Of a stretch of DNA of 64,000 nt, positions 33,084 to 42,370 are shown one piece after another. The translations under genes were made by a program, and so were the position numbers. This stretch comes from Anaerohalosphaeraceae bacterium (GTDB lineage: Bacteria > Planctomycetota > Phycisphaerae > Sedimentisphaerales > Anaerohalosphaeraceae): the NCBI GenBank assembly GCA_035378985.1, contig DAOSUR010000001.1, positions 248,001 through 312,000 of the forward strand, in the 5' to 3' direction. The first letter of the stretch is position 1. Every line of letters starts with the position of its first letter. The notes below the pieces were generated by a model. The model saw only the letters and a program-made list of their open reading frames with translations. It was not told the origin of the DNA and did not search any database.

Positions 33084-34772
33084 TCAAAAAGGGACGGCGG
33101 ACGGACTCCTTCCCGAACAAGAACAAACCGTTCCTGCTTCCGCCGGTCCCGCGGCTGTTCCTGAAATGGCTGAGAGCCGCTGAGCCGCCTCGAGGGCCTT
33201 CCTGGCCAGCTCCTCAATAGAGTCCGACGCCGAAACAGAGGAAGATTTGGCAGGCGCCGGCTCCTGCGGCCTCGGTTCGAAAGAAGCCCCCGAGGGAACA
33301 GAACCGCTGATGACAGAAGGACTTTGAACACTTGCCGCCGGTTCAACAGACGGCTGAGATTCATACGGAACCCCGCCGGAACGAAGCGAAATCTGATGTT
33401 CTATCTCCGAAAGGACTCGAACCAGCGGCAGATAAACCTGAACCGGACAGCAGCGGTTGACGACCCACTCCCGGTACCGCCGCGGCTCATACGCCCCTTC
33501 AAGAATCTGTCGGCAGAAATCCTCCGCCAGCACAAACACAAACTCCTTTTCCACAAACTCGCAGACGCCCGGGAACTGATGCACAACCGGACGAAGCCCC
33601 GCCGCCATCGCCTGCAGAACCCCCGGCATCGCCCGCCCGTCCACCGCCGTGGAAAGAATATAGTGCTTGTCCTTCAGCCACCGTGCCCAGCTGCGGGGAA
33701 CCCCATCCAGAATCACCGCATTGTCCAGCCCCATCGTTTCAATCATCGATTCCACATAGGCACGAATCGTCTCATCTTCAAACTCGCCGGCCAGATACAG
33801 CCGCATATCGGCATCCAGATAATGCAGCTTCTGCATACATTGCAGCAGAAACATCGGATTCTGATGCGCCGTCCAGGGTCCTATGGCCGCCAGCCGCTTG
33901 CCTTTTCGCCGCTCTGTAAAACCAATCGTTTCGGGATCCACGCTCGGCCCCATGGACAAAACCTGCATAGACGAAGGAAGGGTCCCCAAACGCAGGCGAA
34001 TCTGTTCTGCCGCCGCCTGGGAAGGAACAAACAAAGCCCGGATTCCCATCCAGTCAATCTGTTCCAGAGCGGGGTGATTCAGGTCTTCATAGTCCAGGAA
34101 AAGAATGGCAGGAGCATGCGGATCGCGTCCTTCCAGCAGGGCTCGGCCGATGCCCACAAAAATCGGAATGCTCCGCACATAAACTTCATCCGGCACCGCC
34201 GGCGGCTGTCCCCCCACAATCAAACGGATCGGATAGCGCAGTCCAAGATAGTCCTTGAGCCCCTCCAGACGACGTTCCTGCTCTGCATAGAGAAAAACCG
34301 CCGTCCGTTTGCTGCGGATAATCTCAATCATCGGACGCAGGATTTCCTGATTCGGCGCCAGCCGCAGCGAATACAGCAGCATTTCAATCGCCGGCCCAAA
34401 TGCATGCTTTTCCACAAAACAATTGGCGATTCGATTCAGCGTATCTACATTCAGGATTTCCCGGTCCGCCATCTCGTCCAGCAGTCCGACCGCCTGTTCC
34501 GGCTGACGCTCCGCCAAATATGCTTCACAAAGGTTAAAAAGAACCTGGGTGAGCATCTCTCCCTGACTGTGCAAACGGGCTTTTTGGAAATGCTCGATGG
34601 CCTCCCGCCCCCGATGAAGACAGTACAGAATTGTACCGGCATCATTCAGGGCCTCGGGGTCATTGGGGTTCTCTCTCAAATACCCCTCCAAAAGCCCTAA
34701 GGCCTGCTCATATCGTCCCCCTTCCGCCAATTCCGTCGCCTGCATCAGCACTTTTCTATCCATTCCCGCCAT
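33084..34772 (-). CDS. TPR protein fused to a GT4-like domain with changed active site
   Basis: The 562-residue protein has N-terminal TPRs (about 5-150; ATELAEGGRYEQALGLLEGYL, AEAYLAERQPEQAV-type units), a GT-B fold (about 155-470; RLAAIGPWTAHQNPMFLLQCM, RLYLAGEFEDE), and a Pro/Ser-rich tail (about 480-562). It is a paralog of the protein at 34927-36372, but the EX7E catalytic pair is lost: where the paralog has ESQGMGILEAMAAG, this one has DGRAMPGVLQAMAAG. It may bind but not transfer. A good AAGGGAG site and a sigma-54 promoter lie upstream. The layout resembles FlmG of Caulobacter, a TPR-glycosyltransferase for flagellin. Confidence 0.8.
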   Translation of the reverse strand: MAGMDRKVLMQATELAEGGRYEQALGLLEGYLRENPNDPEALNDAGTILYCLHRGREAIEHFQKARLHSQGEMLTQVLFNLCEAYLAERQPEQAVGLLDEMADREILNVDTLNRIANCFVEKHAFGPAIEMLLYSLRLAPNQEILRPMIEIIRSKRTAVFLYAEQERRLEGLKDYLGLRYPIRLIVGGQPPAVPDEVYVRSIPIFVGIGRALLEGRDPHAPAILFLDYEDLNHPALEQIDWMGIRALFVPSQAAAEQIRLRLGTLPSSMQVLSMGPSVDPETIGFTERRKGKRLAAIGPWTAHQNPMFLLQCMQKLHYLDADMRLYLAGEFEDETIRAYVESMIETMGLDNAVILDGVPRSWARWLKDKHYILSTAVDGRAMPGVLQAMAAGLRPVVHQFPGVCEFVEKEFVFVLAEDFCRQILEGAYEPRRYREWVVNRCCPVQVYLPLVRVLSEIEHQISLRSGGVPYESQPSVEPAASVQSPSVISGSVPSGASFEPRPQEPAPAKSSSVSASDSIEELARKALEAAQRLSAISGTAAGPAEAGTVCSCSGRSPSAVPF

Positions 34773-34824
34773 TGTTCAACTCCCTTAATTGATTTTTGGG
34801 TCCGCAGTGTTCCTCCTTTTCTTG

Positions 34825-34841
34825 TGCAAATTCTATGCCTT
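34825..34841 (-). promoter_or_regulatory. Sigma-54 (-24/-12) promoter inside the glycosylation island
   Basis: On the minus strand AAGGCATAGAATTTGCA has GG (34839-34838) and GC (34827-34826) with ten bases between. It lies in the 154-base gap before the 33084-34772 gene, the largest gap between flgD and fliD. Start of transcription is expected near 34814. The match is less perfect at the -24 side (AAGGCAT for TTGGCAC). Confidence 0.65.
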
Positions 34842-34926
34842 AAAGTCAAAATCGCATTTTTGAGAGAGAAAAGACCAAATCCTGCCGCGTAAAATTAAGA
34901 AATGTCAAAAGTTCAAACACCCCCCC

Positions 34927-36372
34927 TCAGACGCAGGCAGTTGAAGCTTCCGTCTGCCTTGCCGCTGCTTTGAACGGCTGATTCTCAAAAGAAGCCAAAA
35001 GCTCATCTACAAGCCGCAGAGTACGACTTAAAGGATATCGCCTCTCCACAAACTCTCGATAAGCATTCGGCTCATATAGGTCCGATAATATCTGCCCGCA
35101 AAACTCTTCAGGAGTTGTAAACAGGTACTCCTGCCCGTAGATTTCCTCCGCACCCGGAAAATGATGGATAACCGGCTTTAGTCCTGCCGCCATTGCCTCG
35201 AGTATCCCCATTCCCTGGCTTTCAATAACACTGGCAGACACTAAATAATGCTTATCCGCAAGCCAGGAATCTATATCTTCCACCCAGCCGTGAAAATGAA
35301 CAACCTCCTCGAGCCCCAGAATTCGGACTTGATGCTCCAGATACTGCTTCAAAAGCAAATCATCCAACTTGCCGGCAATGTGGAGATGATATTCCGGGTC
35401 AATCTGGTGCAATTCATACATACACTGGAGCAAAAACATCGGATTCTTTACCAAGCGAAGGTTGGCAATAAAAGCTATATTTTTCCCTTTTTCCCGCCGA
35501 ATGAACGGAATCTTATCCACATCCACCCCGTTTGGAATCCGGACAATTGCTGTCTGCTTACGAATATCCGGCACCCAATGTTCCAGGGCCCGGAGTACAT
35601 AGGAATTGCCTACCGTGACCAGCACATCCACATTCGGCCAATGAATCTGCTTCGGCCAGGGCAAATAGGCTTCATACCGATGAAGTCGAACGATAATGCG
35701 GCAGGTCTTTGGAAAGTTTGTGCCGATCTGGGCCAGATTGCTCGCCCACTCGAACCAGGAAATATCACTCCAGTTCATCAGCGACCGGATTTCATCGGAC
35801 CGGCTGCCGCTGAACACGCGAACCGGGTAGCGCTGCTGCAGGTAGGACAAAATCGGCTTCAAAAACGTATCTCCATCGGCCCCGCAGAAAAAGGCAATTT
35901 TCGGACGATGAACTTTTAACTGCTCAATCGGCTCATCAAAAACAGAAGGAGTTTTCGAAACCGCCCGCCCCATCTGAAAGACCTCCATTGCGGAGGCCGG
36001 CTCCTGCCGGCGGAGGAAACAACCGGCAGCTTCCAGCACCAGGGAGTCATTCCAGCAGCCCTCATTCCGCATCATCCGAAAAAGCCGGACTGCCTCATCA
36101 GGACGGTTCAGCTTCAGCCAAGCCGCAGCCAAATCCGCCGGAGCTTCCTTGGGTCCATCCAGCAAAGAAAGGCATCGCTGAAAGCACCGAACGGCCCCCC
36201 GGAAATCTCCCTGCTGCATCGCCAGCCGTCCCGCCAGATGCCAGCCGGGCCCGTAGGTCGGGCGTGCCTTCAAAAACTCCCCAATTTGACGCCGAGCCGA
36301 ATCAATTCGTCCGTCTTTAGCCGACTGAACGGCCTGCTGATACAGCTGCGTTGGAGAAGCCATTCCTGTCAT
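34927..36372 (-). CDS. TPR protein fused to a GT4 glycosyltransferase (FlmG-like layout)
   Basis: The 481-residue protein has TPR units at about 5-150 (LYQQAVQSAKDGRIDSARRQI, LAGRLAMQQGDFRGAVRCFQ) and a GT4 GT-B domain at about 155-465 (IRRDKGKNIAFIANLRLVKNP-type block; KPVIHHFPGAEEIYG). The EX7E pair is intact in ESQGMGILEAMAAG. It follows flgL by 11 bases in the same operon. The N-terminal TPR plus C-terminal glycosyltransferase is the plan of the flagellin glycosyltransferase FlmG, so a flagellar acceptor is likely. Donor sugar is unknown. Confidence 0.85.
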   Translation of the reverse strand: MTGMASPTQLYQQAVQSAKDGRIDSARRQIGEFLKARPTYGPGWHLAGRLAMQQGDFRGAVRCFQRCLSLLDGPKEAPADLAAAWLKLNRPDEAVRLFRMMRNEGCWNDSLVLEAAGCFLRRQEPASAMEVFQMGRAVSKTPSVFDEPIEQLKVHRPKIAFFCGADGDTFLKPILSYLQQRYPVRVFSGSRSDEIRSLMNWSDISWFEWASNLAQIGTNFPKTCRIIVRLHRYEAYLPWPKQIHWPNVDVLVTVGNSYVLRALEHWVPDIRKQTAIVRIPNGVDVDKIPFIRREKGKNIAFIANLRLVKNPMFLLQCMYELHQIDPEYHLHIAGKLDDLLLKQYLEHQVRILGLEEVVHFHGWVEDIDSWLADKHYLVSASVIESQGMGILEAMAAGLKPVIHHFPGAEEIYGQEYLFTTPEEFCGQILSDLYEPNAYREFVERRYPLSRTLRLVDELLASFENQPFKAAARQTEASTACV

Positions 36373-36383
36373 TTCATGTCCTT

Positions 36384-37571
36384 CTATTGAAGAAAATCCA
36401 GCAGAGAGGTTGAAAAAATCTTTGACGCCGCCGTCAGCGACATCTCATAGAGCAGCTGATGACGCGCCAAATCAATAGACAATTGTGTGATATCCGCATC
36501 CAGCAGACGGCTGACCTCGTCTTCTGAATTGACTTTCATATCCTCCATACTGTCTTTCAGATTGCTGAGCGTTTCAATGCGGCCTCCGATAATCGGAAAC
36601 GACCGCACCAGTTTCTGTTCAACCTCCTGCATGGACGCCAGAGTCGCGCCCATCAGACTGTCCAGCGTTTTGTCATCCAGATTCTGCGTATTGTTCAGCA
36701 AATCTCTGGCGTAAATCAAAATATTAAAAATATCATACGTTCCGGGAACACGAATCGGCTCCGTGCCGGTCTGTTTAATTCCGGTGGCATCCACATAGAG
36801 GACTTCCCCCGTCTCGGAATGGACGACGGCTGCATTGGTTTCCGTCCCGTCCACCGTTACCCAGCTGGCTCCGCCGTCAATCGACAATTGGTAATTGCCC
36901 GGACTGCCGGCTACAGTCAAATAAACATCTCCCCGAACACTCGAGGTGCCGGTGCCGGCGGCGGCACCGGTTGACCCGTAAAAAACCGGAGTCTGACGGG
37001 TATCATCCCGAAACAGCCGATCTCCGACCAGCAGAGCCGAAATCTCCATTCCCTCAATAATTTCGACATTCTGTTCCTGCTGACTGCCCTGATAGGTCAC
37101 GCGGACAATCTGCCCATTGCTGTCCCGTTCAACCTGATAAGGTGCTTGTTCCGATTTCGCTCCGGCAAACAAATACTGGCCAAGCCGCTCAGAATTGGCA
37201 AATGAAACAATTTGTTCCAGCGCATTATTCAGTTCCGTCGCCAACGTACGCCGCACCTGGGTACTCGTTGTGCCGGACATCGTAGATGCCATCGAAGCCC
37301 GGGCATTCGCCAATTCACTCATAATGCTCTGAACAACAGATGAACTTAAATCCAAAATGCTGATAGCCTCCTCCATCGTTTTTAAATAAACCTCTTTTTC
37401 TCGCTTATCCGTCTGGAAACCGAGGATCTGGTTTCCGCGGCTCGGATCATCCGAAACCCGGTTAAGGTCCTGCCCCGTGGCCGCCTTCTGCTGAAGAACA
37501 CTCAGGGCCCCCGAATGGCGGCTGATGGCCCAGTAGGTGGCCTTAAATATAGATTCCAAGGAATAACTCAT
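36384..37571 (-). CDS. flgL: Hook-filament junction protein FlgL
   Basis: The 395-residue protein (HAP3) joins hook and filament with FlgK. It has a flagellin-like N-terminal helix pair (LSVLQQKAATGQDLNRVSDDPSRGNQI, about 24-50) and C-terminal helix region (SRLLDADITQLSIDLARHQLLYEMSLTAASKI), with an Asp-rich variable middle (about 190-290). The 'S.DP.....' and 'D.......' elements are typical. It follows flgK by 64 bases. The island begins directly after it. Confidence 0.94.
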   Translation of the reverse strand: MSYSLESIFKATYWAISRHSGALSVLQQKAATGQDLNRVSDDPSRGNQILGFQTDKREKEVYLKTMEEAISILDLSSSVVQSIMSELANARASMASTMSGTTSTQVRRTLATELNNALEQIVSFANSERLGQYLFAGAKSEQAPYQVERDSNGQIVRVTYQGSQQEQNVEIIEGMEISALLVGDRLFRDDTRQTPVFYGSTGAAAGTGTSSVRGDVYLTVAGSPGNYQLSIDGGASWVTVDGTETNAAVVHSETGEVLYVDATGIKQTGTEPIRVPGTYDIFNILIYARDLLNNTQNLDDKTLDSLMGATLASMQEVEQKLVRSFPIIGGRIETLSNLKDSMEDMKVNSEDEVSRLLDADITQLSIDLARHQLLYEMSLTAASKIFSTSLLDFLQ

Positions 37572-37635
37572 CGCTTATCCTCGCTTGATTCCTTCACAAA
37601 ATTCTTCGAACCGCACCTCTGAACCGAAGGCGTTT

Positions 37636-39663
37636 TCAGGACAAAATAGTCATAATCGTGTCAATGGAGTCGTTCACGGAATTCAGATATTTGGCCATGG
37701 CCTGAAACATCCGTTCATAGATAACCATCAACCCGGCCTGTTCATTGACATCCACACTGCTGATATTGTCGCGCTGCTCCTCCAGACTTCGCAGAATTTC
37801 CTGTGTATTGCTTTGCTGCATATCCAGAACGGAAATCTTCTGTCCGACATCCACCGCCAGCTGCCGATAATATTCCTTGGTCGTCATTCCGTTCAGTGCC
37901 GTCAGGGTTTGGTCTCCCAGACTTGCCATTGCCAGGCAGTTCCGGTTGTCCGTACCTTCTACGCCGGTCGAAACGGCAATTCGAGAGGCGTCCGAGCGAA
38001 TATCATCCGTCACATCAATCGAGGAGGCGTCCCGCCCGCTGAAGAAACAGTTGATGCCCACGGCCGCCAGAAAACCCGATGTATCCGAATTGGCCAGGGC
38101 TTCAATGTTAATGACGTCACCGTCGTTTAAATACCCCGGGCTGGACCCGTTTGTTCCCAGCGTAATGGAAATTCCCTGCTCCAGCGGAATGGCCGTCCCC
38201 GGAACATACTCCTGCCCCAGCTGAACCGTCGCTACGACACTGCCTGAGCCGTCCCGAACTTCCAGCGACATTGTTCCGTTTCCAATCGCCAGCGTCTGAC
38301 CGGGCGGATTGGTGTGGACGGTGCAGGTGTACGTCTGATTGACGGTACCGGTATATTGACCGGAGATGGCAATCGTCGGCGGTTTCTGGTCGTCACCCGG
38401 GCCGGCGCCCGCCAAAACAGGAGGAACGGTCGACGTCGGCGCCGTTAAAACCCCCGGAAGAAAATCGAATTTATAGCCGGTATTGGCCACAATCTGAAGA
38501 CGCCCTGCATACAAACCCGTTGCCTCATCCAGTCCCGGAATCGACGCCAGGTCCGCTGCCACGCTTTCCAATGTGCTGGTTTCATCCACCGTGACTGTAT
38601 AGCGAGTGGAAACACCGTCCGGGTCAATCACCCGAACATAAATTGTCCCCGACGTCACCGGCGGCACAAATTCCGCGACACTGCTTTCCGTCATCGTCCA
38701 GCCCGTCAGACTCGTAAACGAGCCGCTCGAACCGATGCCCTGGACATGCAGGCGGTTGATTTCCGAAATCAGCGTCACCGCCAGCGTATCCAGCTTCTCC
38801 ATAAAATCCGCCAGTGTTTCATTCCGCAGCTCAAAAATAGCCCCCAATGTCCCCGATTGCAAAACGGTTTCGTACTGCTCCGTGCCGGCCGCAGCAATTC
38901 CCAGCAGGGTCTGCCCCCCCTCCTCCACCAAACCAAGCCGAATCGCACAGACATTTGAACCAATGACAATCGGAGTATCCGCCACCGCTACATCCACCAC
39001 CCCATAATCACGGGTGGTGGTTCGAACCGTCACATATTCTCCCATCTGCCCAATCAGCAGGTCCCGCTGGTCCATCAGATTTCCGCACTCCTGCCCTTGA
39101 ACCTGAAGAGAAAAAATCTCCTGATTCATCTGAGCAATCTGTTCTGCCAGCTGATTAATCTTCGAGACAACCTCCTGACCCTCTGTATAAAGAGAATCCT
39201 GAAGACTGTTGACAATGGAGGCGAGGTTTCGGAATTGACTGGTTAGTGTCTCCGCCGATGCCAGCACGGAGGTCTGATAGTTGACATCCTGCGGCCGAAG
39301 AGACAGGTTATAAAGAGAGGCATAAAAATTATCCAGACTTTCACTGATGCTGCTCAGCGACAGCTCCCCCATCGCACTTTCCACCACCCTCAGACCATCC
39401 AGTTTTCGGGACAGTGAGGATAAAGTGGAGTTGTACTGAAGCAGCTGCGCCTCCAGAAATTCATCCATTTTGCGCCGGATACCGGCAAAATCCACCCCCT
39501 GTCCGGTCATCACGCCGTTCATATAGGAATCCCGAGCCGGCCGCAAATCCACCTGCTGGCGGTGATAGCCCGGCGTGGCGGCGTTCGCCAGATTGTTGCC
39601 GATGACATTCAGCGCCTTTTGCGCTGCGCTGATTCCGCTCATCCCTATATCATAACCGGCCAT
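37636..39663 (-). CDS. flgK: Hook-filament junction protein FlgK
   Basis: The 675-residue protein (HAP1) forms the first junction ring on the hook. The N-terminus has the hook/rod signature (ISAAQKALNVIGNNLANAATPGYHRQQV) and the C-terminus the helical end (VNEQAGLMVIYERMFQAMAKYLNSVNDSIDTIM). The middle is enlarged compared with the 550 residues of enterobacteria, with a beta-rich insert at about 410-560 (GQYTGTVNQTYTCTV, GNGTMSLEVRDGSGSVVATV). The insert may lie on the outer surface of the junction. Confidence 0.95.
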   Translation of the reverse strand: MAGYDIGMSGISAAQKALNVIGNNLANAATPGYHRQQVDLRPARDSYMNGVMTGQGVDFAGIRRKMDEFLEAQLLQYNSTLSSLSRKLDGLRVVESAMGELSLSSISESLDNFYASLYNLSLRPQDVNYQTSVLASAETLTSQFRNLASIVNSLQDSLYTEGQEVVSKINQLAEQIAQMNQEIFSLQVQGQECGNLMDQRDLLIGQMGEYVTVRTTTRDYGVVDVAVADTPIVIGSNVCAIRLGLVEEGGQTLLGIAAAGTEQYETVLQSGTLGAIFELRNETLADFMEKLDTLAVTLISEINRLHVQGIGSSGSFTSLTGWTMTESSVAEFVPPVTSGTIYVRVIDPDGVSTRYTVTVDETSTLESVAADLASIPGLDEATGLYAGRLQIVANTGYKFDFLPGVLTAPTSTVPPVLAGAGPGDDQKPPTIAISGQYTGTVNQTYTCTVHTNPPGQTLAIGNGTMSLEVRDGSGSVVATVQLGQEYVPGTAIPLEQGISITLGTNGSSPGYLNDGDVINIEALANSDTSGFLAAVGINCFFSGRDASSIDVTDDIRSDASRIAVSTGVEGTDNRNCLAMASLGDQTLTALNGMTTKEYYRQLAVDVGQKISVLDMQQSNTQEILRSLEEQRDNISSVDVNEQAGLMVIYERMFQAMAKYLNSVNDSIDTIMTILS

Positions 39664-39691
39664 CGTCCGCGTTCCTTCCTGCTGTCTTTCT

Positions 39692-40201
39692 CTATCCTTT
39701 CATCTTGACCAGCCCGGTTGAGTTCATTCCACCGACACGGCCGTGCGCATCATACAGTCCTCCCCCCGCCGGCTGCCCCGTGAGAACTTCCAGCAGCCGC
39801 CGATTCAGCCGCGCGCATTCACGAACCAGAAGCTCCGTCGCCAGATGCTGCCGACGAAGACGAGCCGTCAGTTCCTTCAGGCGTTCCTGCCGCTCCCGCA
39901 GCGGCACCTGCTGCATAGGCTCACATCGTCGGCAAATCTCCGACAGACACACCTGTTCAACCCGGCAGCCCATCGCCGCGGCGAACTGCTCCATCAAATG
40001 CCGACGGCGGGTTTCCATTTCGGAACCGATCCGTCCTTCCTCGTCCAGCTGCTCCCGCATCCGCTCGAGAGCCCCGGTGTCCCGCCGAATCAGAGCCCGG
40101 CGAAACTCATCCAGGAAGACCAATACCCGCTCCAGTGCCAGCGCCTGGCAGTCCAGATAGACCAGAAGTTCATCAACCTGCTGTCGGCTGATCGGCTTCA
40201 T
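39692..40201 (-). CDS. flgN: FlgN-family export chaperone
   Basis: The 169-residue protein is helical and charged (LLVYLDCQALALERVLVFL, about 12-30; RQERLKELTARLRRQHLATELLVRE) and ends in a Gly-rich tail (GLYDAHGRVG) as FlgN proteins often do. FlgN carries FlgK and FlgL to the export gate; its place directly before flgK and flgL supports the call. The ATG overlaps the flgJ stop (ATGA). Confidence 0.85.
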   Translation of the reverse strand: MKPISRQQVDELLVYLDCQALALERVLVFLDEFRRALIRRDTGALERMREQLDEEGRIGSEMETRRRHLMEQFAAAMGCRVEQVCLSEICRRCEPMQQVPLRERQERLKELTARLRRQHLATELLVRECARLNRRLLEVLTGQPAGGGLYDAHGRVGGMNSTGLVKMKG

Positions 40202-40596
40202 AATCGCTCATCCAATCCGGCCGGACCCGCCGAGTCGGCCGCATCCCTAAAAGATTCTTCTCTCATCCACTGCTGAACCATTTCTTTCCACAGCCCCACG
40301 CCGCCTTCCCGCGAAACCTGCTCTCCCAGAAACATCCAGAACATACTTTGAATTTGTTCTCTGAATCCGGTCTCCTCTCCTTCCTCCTCGTCATTGACTT
40401 CAAGGGATTCTGTGGCCTCTTTCATCTGTTTAAAAACCTGCTGGAGGAGTATCCCTTCAAACTGTTTGGCCGTTTCCTCCAGCTCTTTGGTTCGACCGAC
40501 CGACTCCTGCCCTGCTCCCAGACGCTCGACAGCCGTCAACGAAGGCAAAGGCACAGGAGGAATCAGAGAATCAGATGGAAACTCTATCGGCATCAC
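40198..40596 (-). CDS. flgJ: Rod-binding protein, FlgJ N-terminal type without muramidase
   Basis: The 132-residue protein has only the FlgJ N-terminal rod-cap domain: AKQFEGILLQQVFKQMKEAT (about 43-62) matches the family pattern 'A..FE......ML..M'. The muramidase domain found in gammaproteobacterial FlgJ is absent, so another enzyme must open the peptidoglycan; no lytic enzyme lies in this operon. The ATG overlaps the flgI stop (ATGA). Confidence 0.85.
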   Translation of the reverse strand: MMPIEFPSDSLIPPVPLPSLTAVERLGAGQESVGRTKELEETAKQFEGILLQQVFKQMKEATESLEVNDEEEGEETGFREQIQSMFWMFLGEQVSREGGVGLWKEMVQQWMREESFRDAADSAGPAGLDERL

Positions 40597-41729
40597 ATCA
40601 TCTCCAGCTTGGCCTGCAGGGCTCCGGCTCGGTTCAAGGCGTCAAAAATGGATATCAAATCCCGCGGTGAAGCCCCGATGGCATTCAAGGCCCGAGCCAG
40701 CTCCTCCACCGTTACCGTTCGGGGAACCGAAATGAGATACCCCTGCCGTTCCTCTACCGAGAGTGCAGTATCGTCAATGACGGCGGTCGTAGCCGACTCC
40801 GTAAACGGCGTTGTCGGCTGGGATACGTACTGCTGCTCTTTGATTTTGACCACCAGGTCACCCTGCGCAACGGCTGTCTCAGAAATACTCACCGTTCCGC
40901 CGACGACAATCGTTCCCGTCCGTTCATTGATCACGACAATCCCCGGCAAATCCACCTCCACCTCCAACTGCAGCAGCGAATCCACAAATTTCAGGATATC
41001 GGCATCCGCTACCGTATCGGGAATCCGCACCCGTATCGTCCCGGGGTCCTCCGCAAAAGCAGACTCCGGATACAGCCGGTCAATGGCCGCCCGAATCCGC
41101 TCTGCCGTCGTAAAGTTGTGATGCCGCAGCGACAGCGTGATATACCGCTGATTGCCGATCAATTGAACAAATCGGGATGTCTCCGCCCGCTCCACATAGG
41201 CACCGTTCGGAATCCGCCCGACTGTGGGATGATTTTTGGCGACCTTGCTGCCGGTCTTGCCTTCCACGGTCCACGAACTGGTTGAGACCGACGCCACCCG
41301 CGCCACAGCATAGACTTCGCCGTCCAGTCCTTTCAGTTCCGTCGCCAGCAGTGTCCCGCCCTGCAGACTCTTGGCGGCACCCAAAGCGGAGATGTTAATA
41401 TCAATAAGAGAACCTTCCCGGTCCCACGGCCCCAGTTCCGCCGTAACCATCACAAGGGCGATATTCTCCGACCGAAGCATCTCCGGAGACAAACTCACCT
41501 GCCCTTCCCGCTGGAGAAGACTGGTGAGCATTTGAGCACTGGGCAGCGACCCGTCGCCGGTTCCGTTCAGGCCGACAACCAATCCCGTTCCGAACAGCGG
41601 GTTTCCACGAATCCCGTGCACCTGCACAATGTCAGCGACGCGGGCTGCAAAACCGACAGTCGCCCATCCTGCCAGGCAAAGGAGGGCAGCGGCCGATTTC
41701 TGTATTCTGCTGACGGTCTTCATTCTCAT
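40593..41729 (-). CDS. flgI: Flagellar P-ring protein FlgI
   Basis: The 378-residue protein forms the periplasmic P-ring bushing. It has a Sec signal peptide (about 1-28, AALLCLAGWATVGFA) and the FlgI start ARVADIVQVHGIRGNPLFGTGLVVGL, followed by GTGDG. The C-terminal half contains the expected NERTGTIVVGG block and ends with the VTVEELARALNAIGASPRDLISIF-type region. Length is exactly normal. It follows flgH by 8 bases. Confidence 0.96.
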   Translation of the reverse strand: MRMKTVSRIQKSAAALLCLAGWATVGFAARVADIVQVHGIRGNPLFGTGLVVGLNGTGDGSLPSAQMLTSLLQREGQVSLSPEMLRSENIALVMVTAELGPWDREGSLIDINISALGAAKSLQGGTLLATELKGLDGEVYAVARVASVSTSSWTVEGKTGSKVAKNHPTVGRIPNGAYVERAETSRFVQLIGNQRYITLSLRHHNFTTAERIRAAIDRLYPESAFAEDPGTIRVRIPDTVADADILKFVDSLLQLEVEVDLPGIVVINERTGTIVVGGTVSISETAVAQGDLVVKIKEQQYVSQPTTPFTESATTAVIDDTALSVEERQGYLISVPRTVTVEELARALNAIGASPRDLISIFDALNRAGALQAKLEMM

Positions 41730-41737
41730 TGTCCTCT

Positions 41738-42370
41738 TTAGAACGGCCAGATTTTATCGAGAAATTTCCCCAGCCAGCCGGGTTTGGTAAAATCCTTTGT
41801 GACCCCTTCATTGACGGCAATCATCTGAAAATTCGCCACCTGTTCACTGCGAATCGTATTGTCAAAACTGATATCGCGCGGACGAACAATCCCGCTCACC
41901 TGAATCGTCTGGGTGTCGCCGTTTAACTCCCGCGTCCGCGTGCCCATCACCACCAGATTGCCGTTCGGGTGAATATCCATCACGACGACGGTAATTCGGT
42001 CTTCGATTTTCCGTTCGTCCTTGTAGTCCGACTTTCCGCTCAGACTTTTGCTTGAATCGACATCCACCTTAACCTTGCTGACGTTCGGAAGGATATGGCC
42101 GACTGAGATATCATCCCCGCCCAAATCAAAACTCCGATCGCTGGTACGGCTCAAATCCTGCTTGACCTTGTTGTCCACCTTGTGAATTTCGCTGATAATA
42201 ATCGTCAGGACATCTCCAATCTGATTGGCCTTGTCATCCGCATACATCGGCTTGGCGGCGGTTGTCCGTTTGGCCCAAATCGAACCTGCCTGAAGCGAGC
42301 CGGAAGACAAGAGAAGCACCATCAGGACGAATCCGCAGTACCGGGCATGTTCAAACCAGTCTCTCTTCAT
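41738..42370 (-). CDS. flgH: Flagellar L-ring protein FlgH (no lipobox seen)
   Basis: The 210-residue protein forms the outer-membrane L ring. Family features are SIWAKR near the mature start, the DDKANQIGDVLTIIISE block and the C-terminal GIVRPRDISFDNTIRSEQVANFQM segment. In proteobacteria FlgH is a lipoprotein with a Cys at the cleavage site. Here the signal peptide ends LLLSSGSLQAGSIW, which fits signal peptidase I and has no Cys at the expected site. I chose the ATG at 42370 because it overlaps the flgA stop (ATGA). Confidence 0.93.
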   Translation of the reverse strand: MKRDWFEHARYCGFVLMVLLLSSGSLQAGSIWAKRTTAAKPMYADDKANQIGDVLTIIISEIHKVDNKVKQDLSRTSDRSFDLGGDDISVGHILPNVSKVKVDVDSSKSLSGKSDYKDERKIEDRITVVVMDIHPNGNLVVMGTRTRELNGDTQTIQVSGIVRPRDISFDNTIRSEQVANFQMIAVNEGVTKDFTKPGWLGKFLDKIWPF

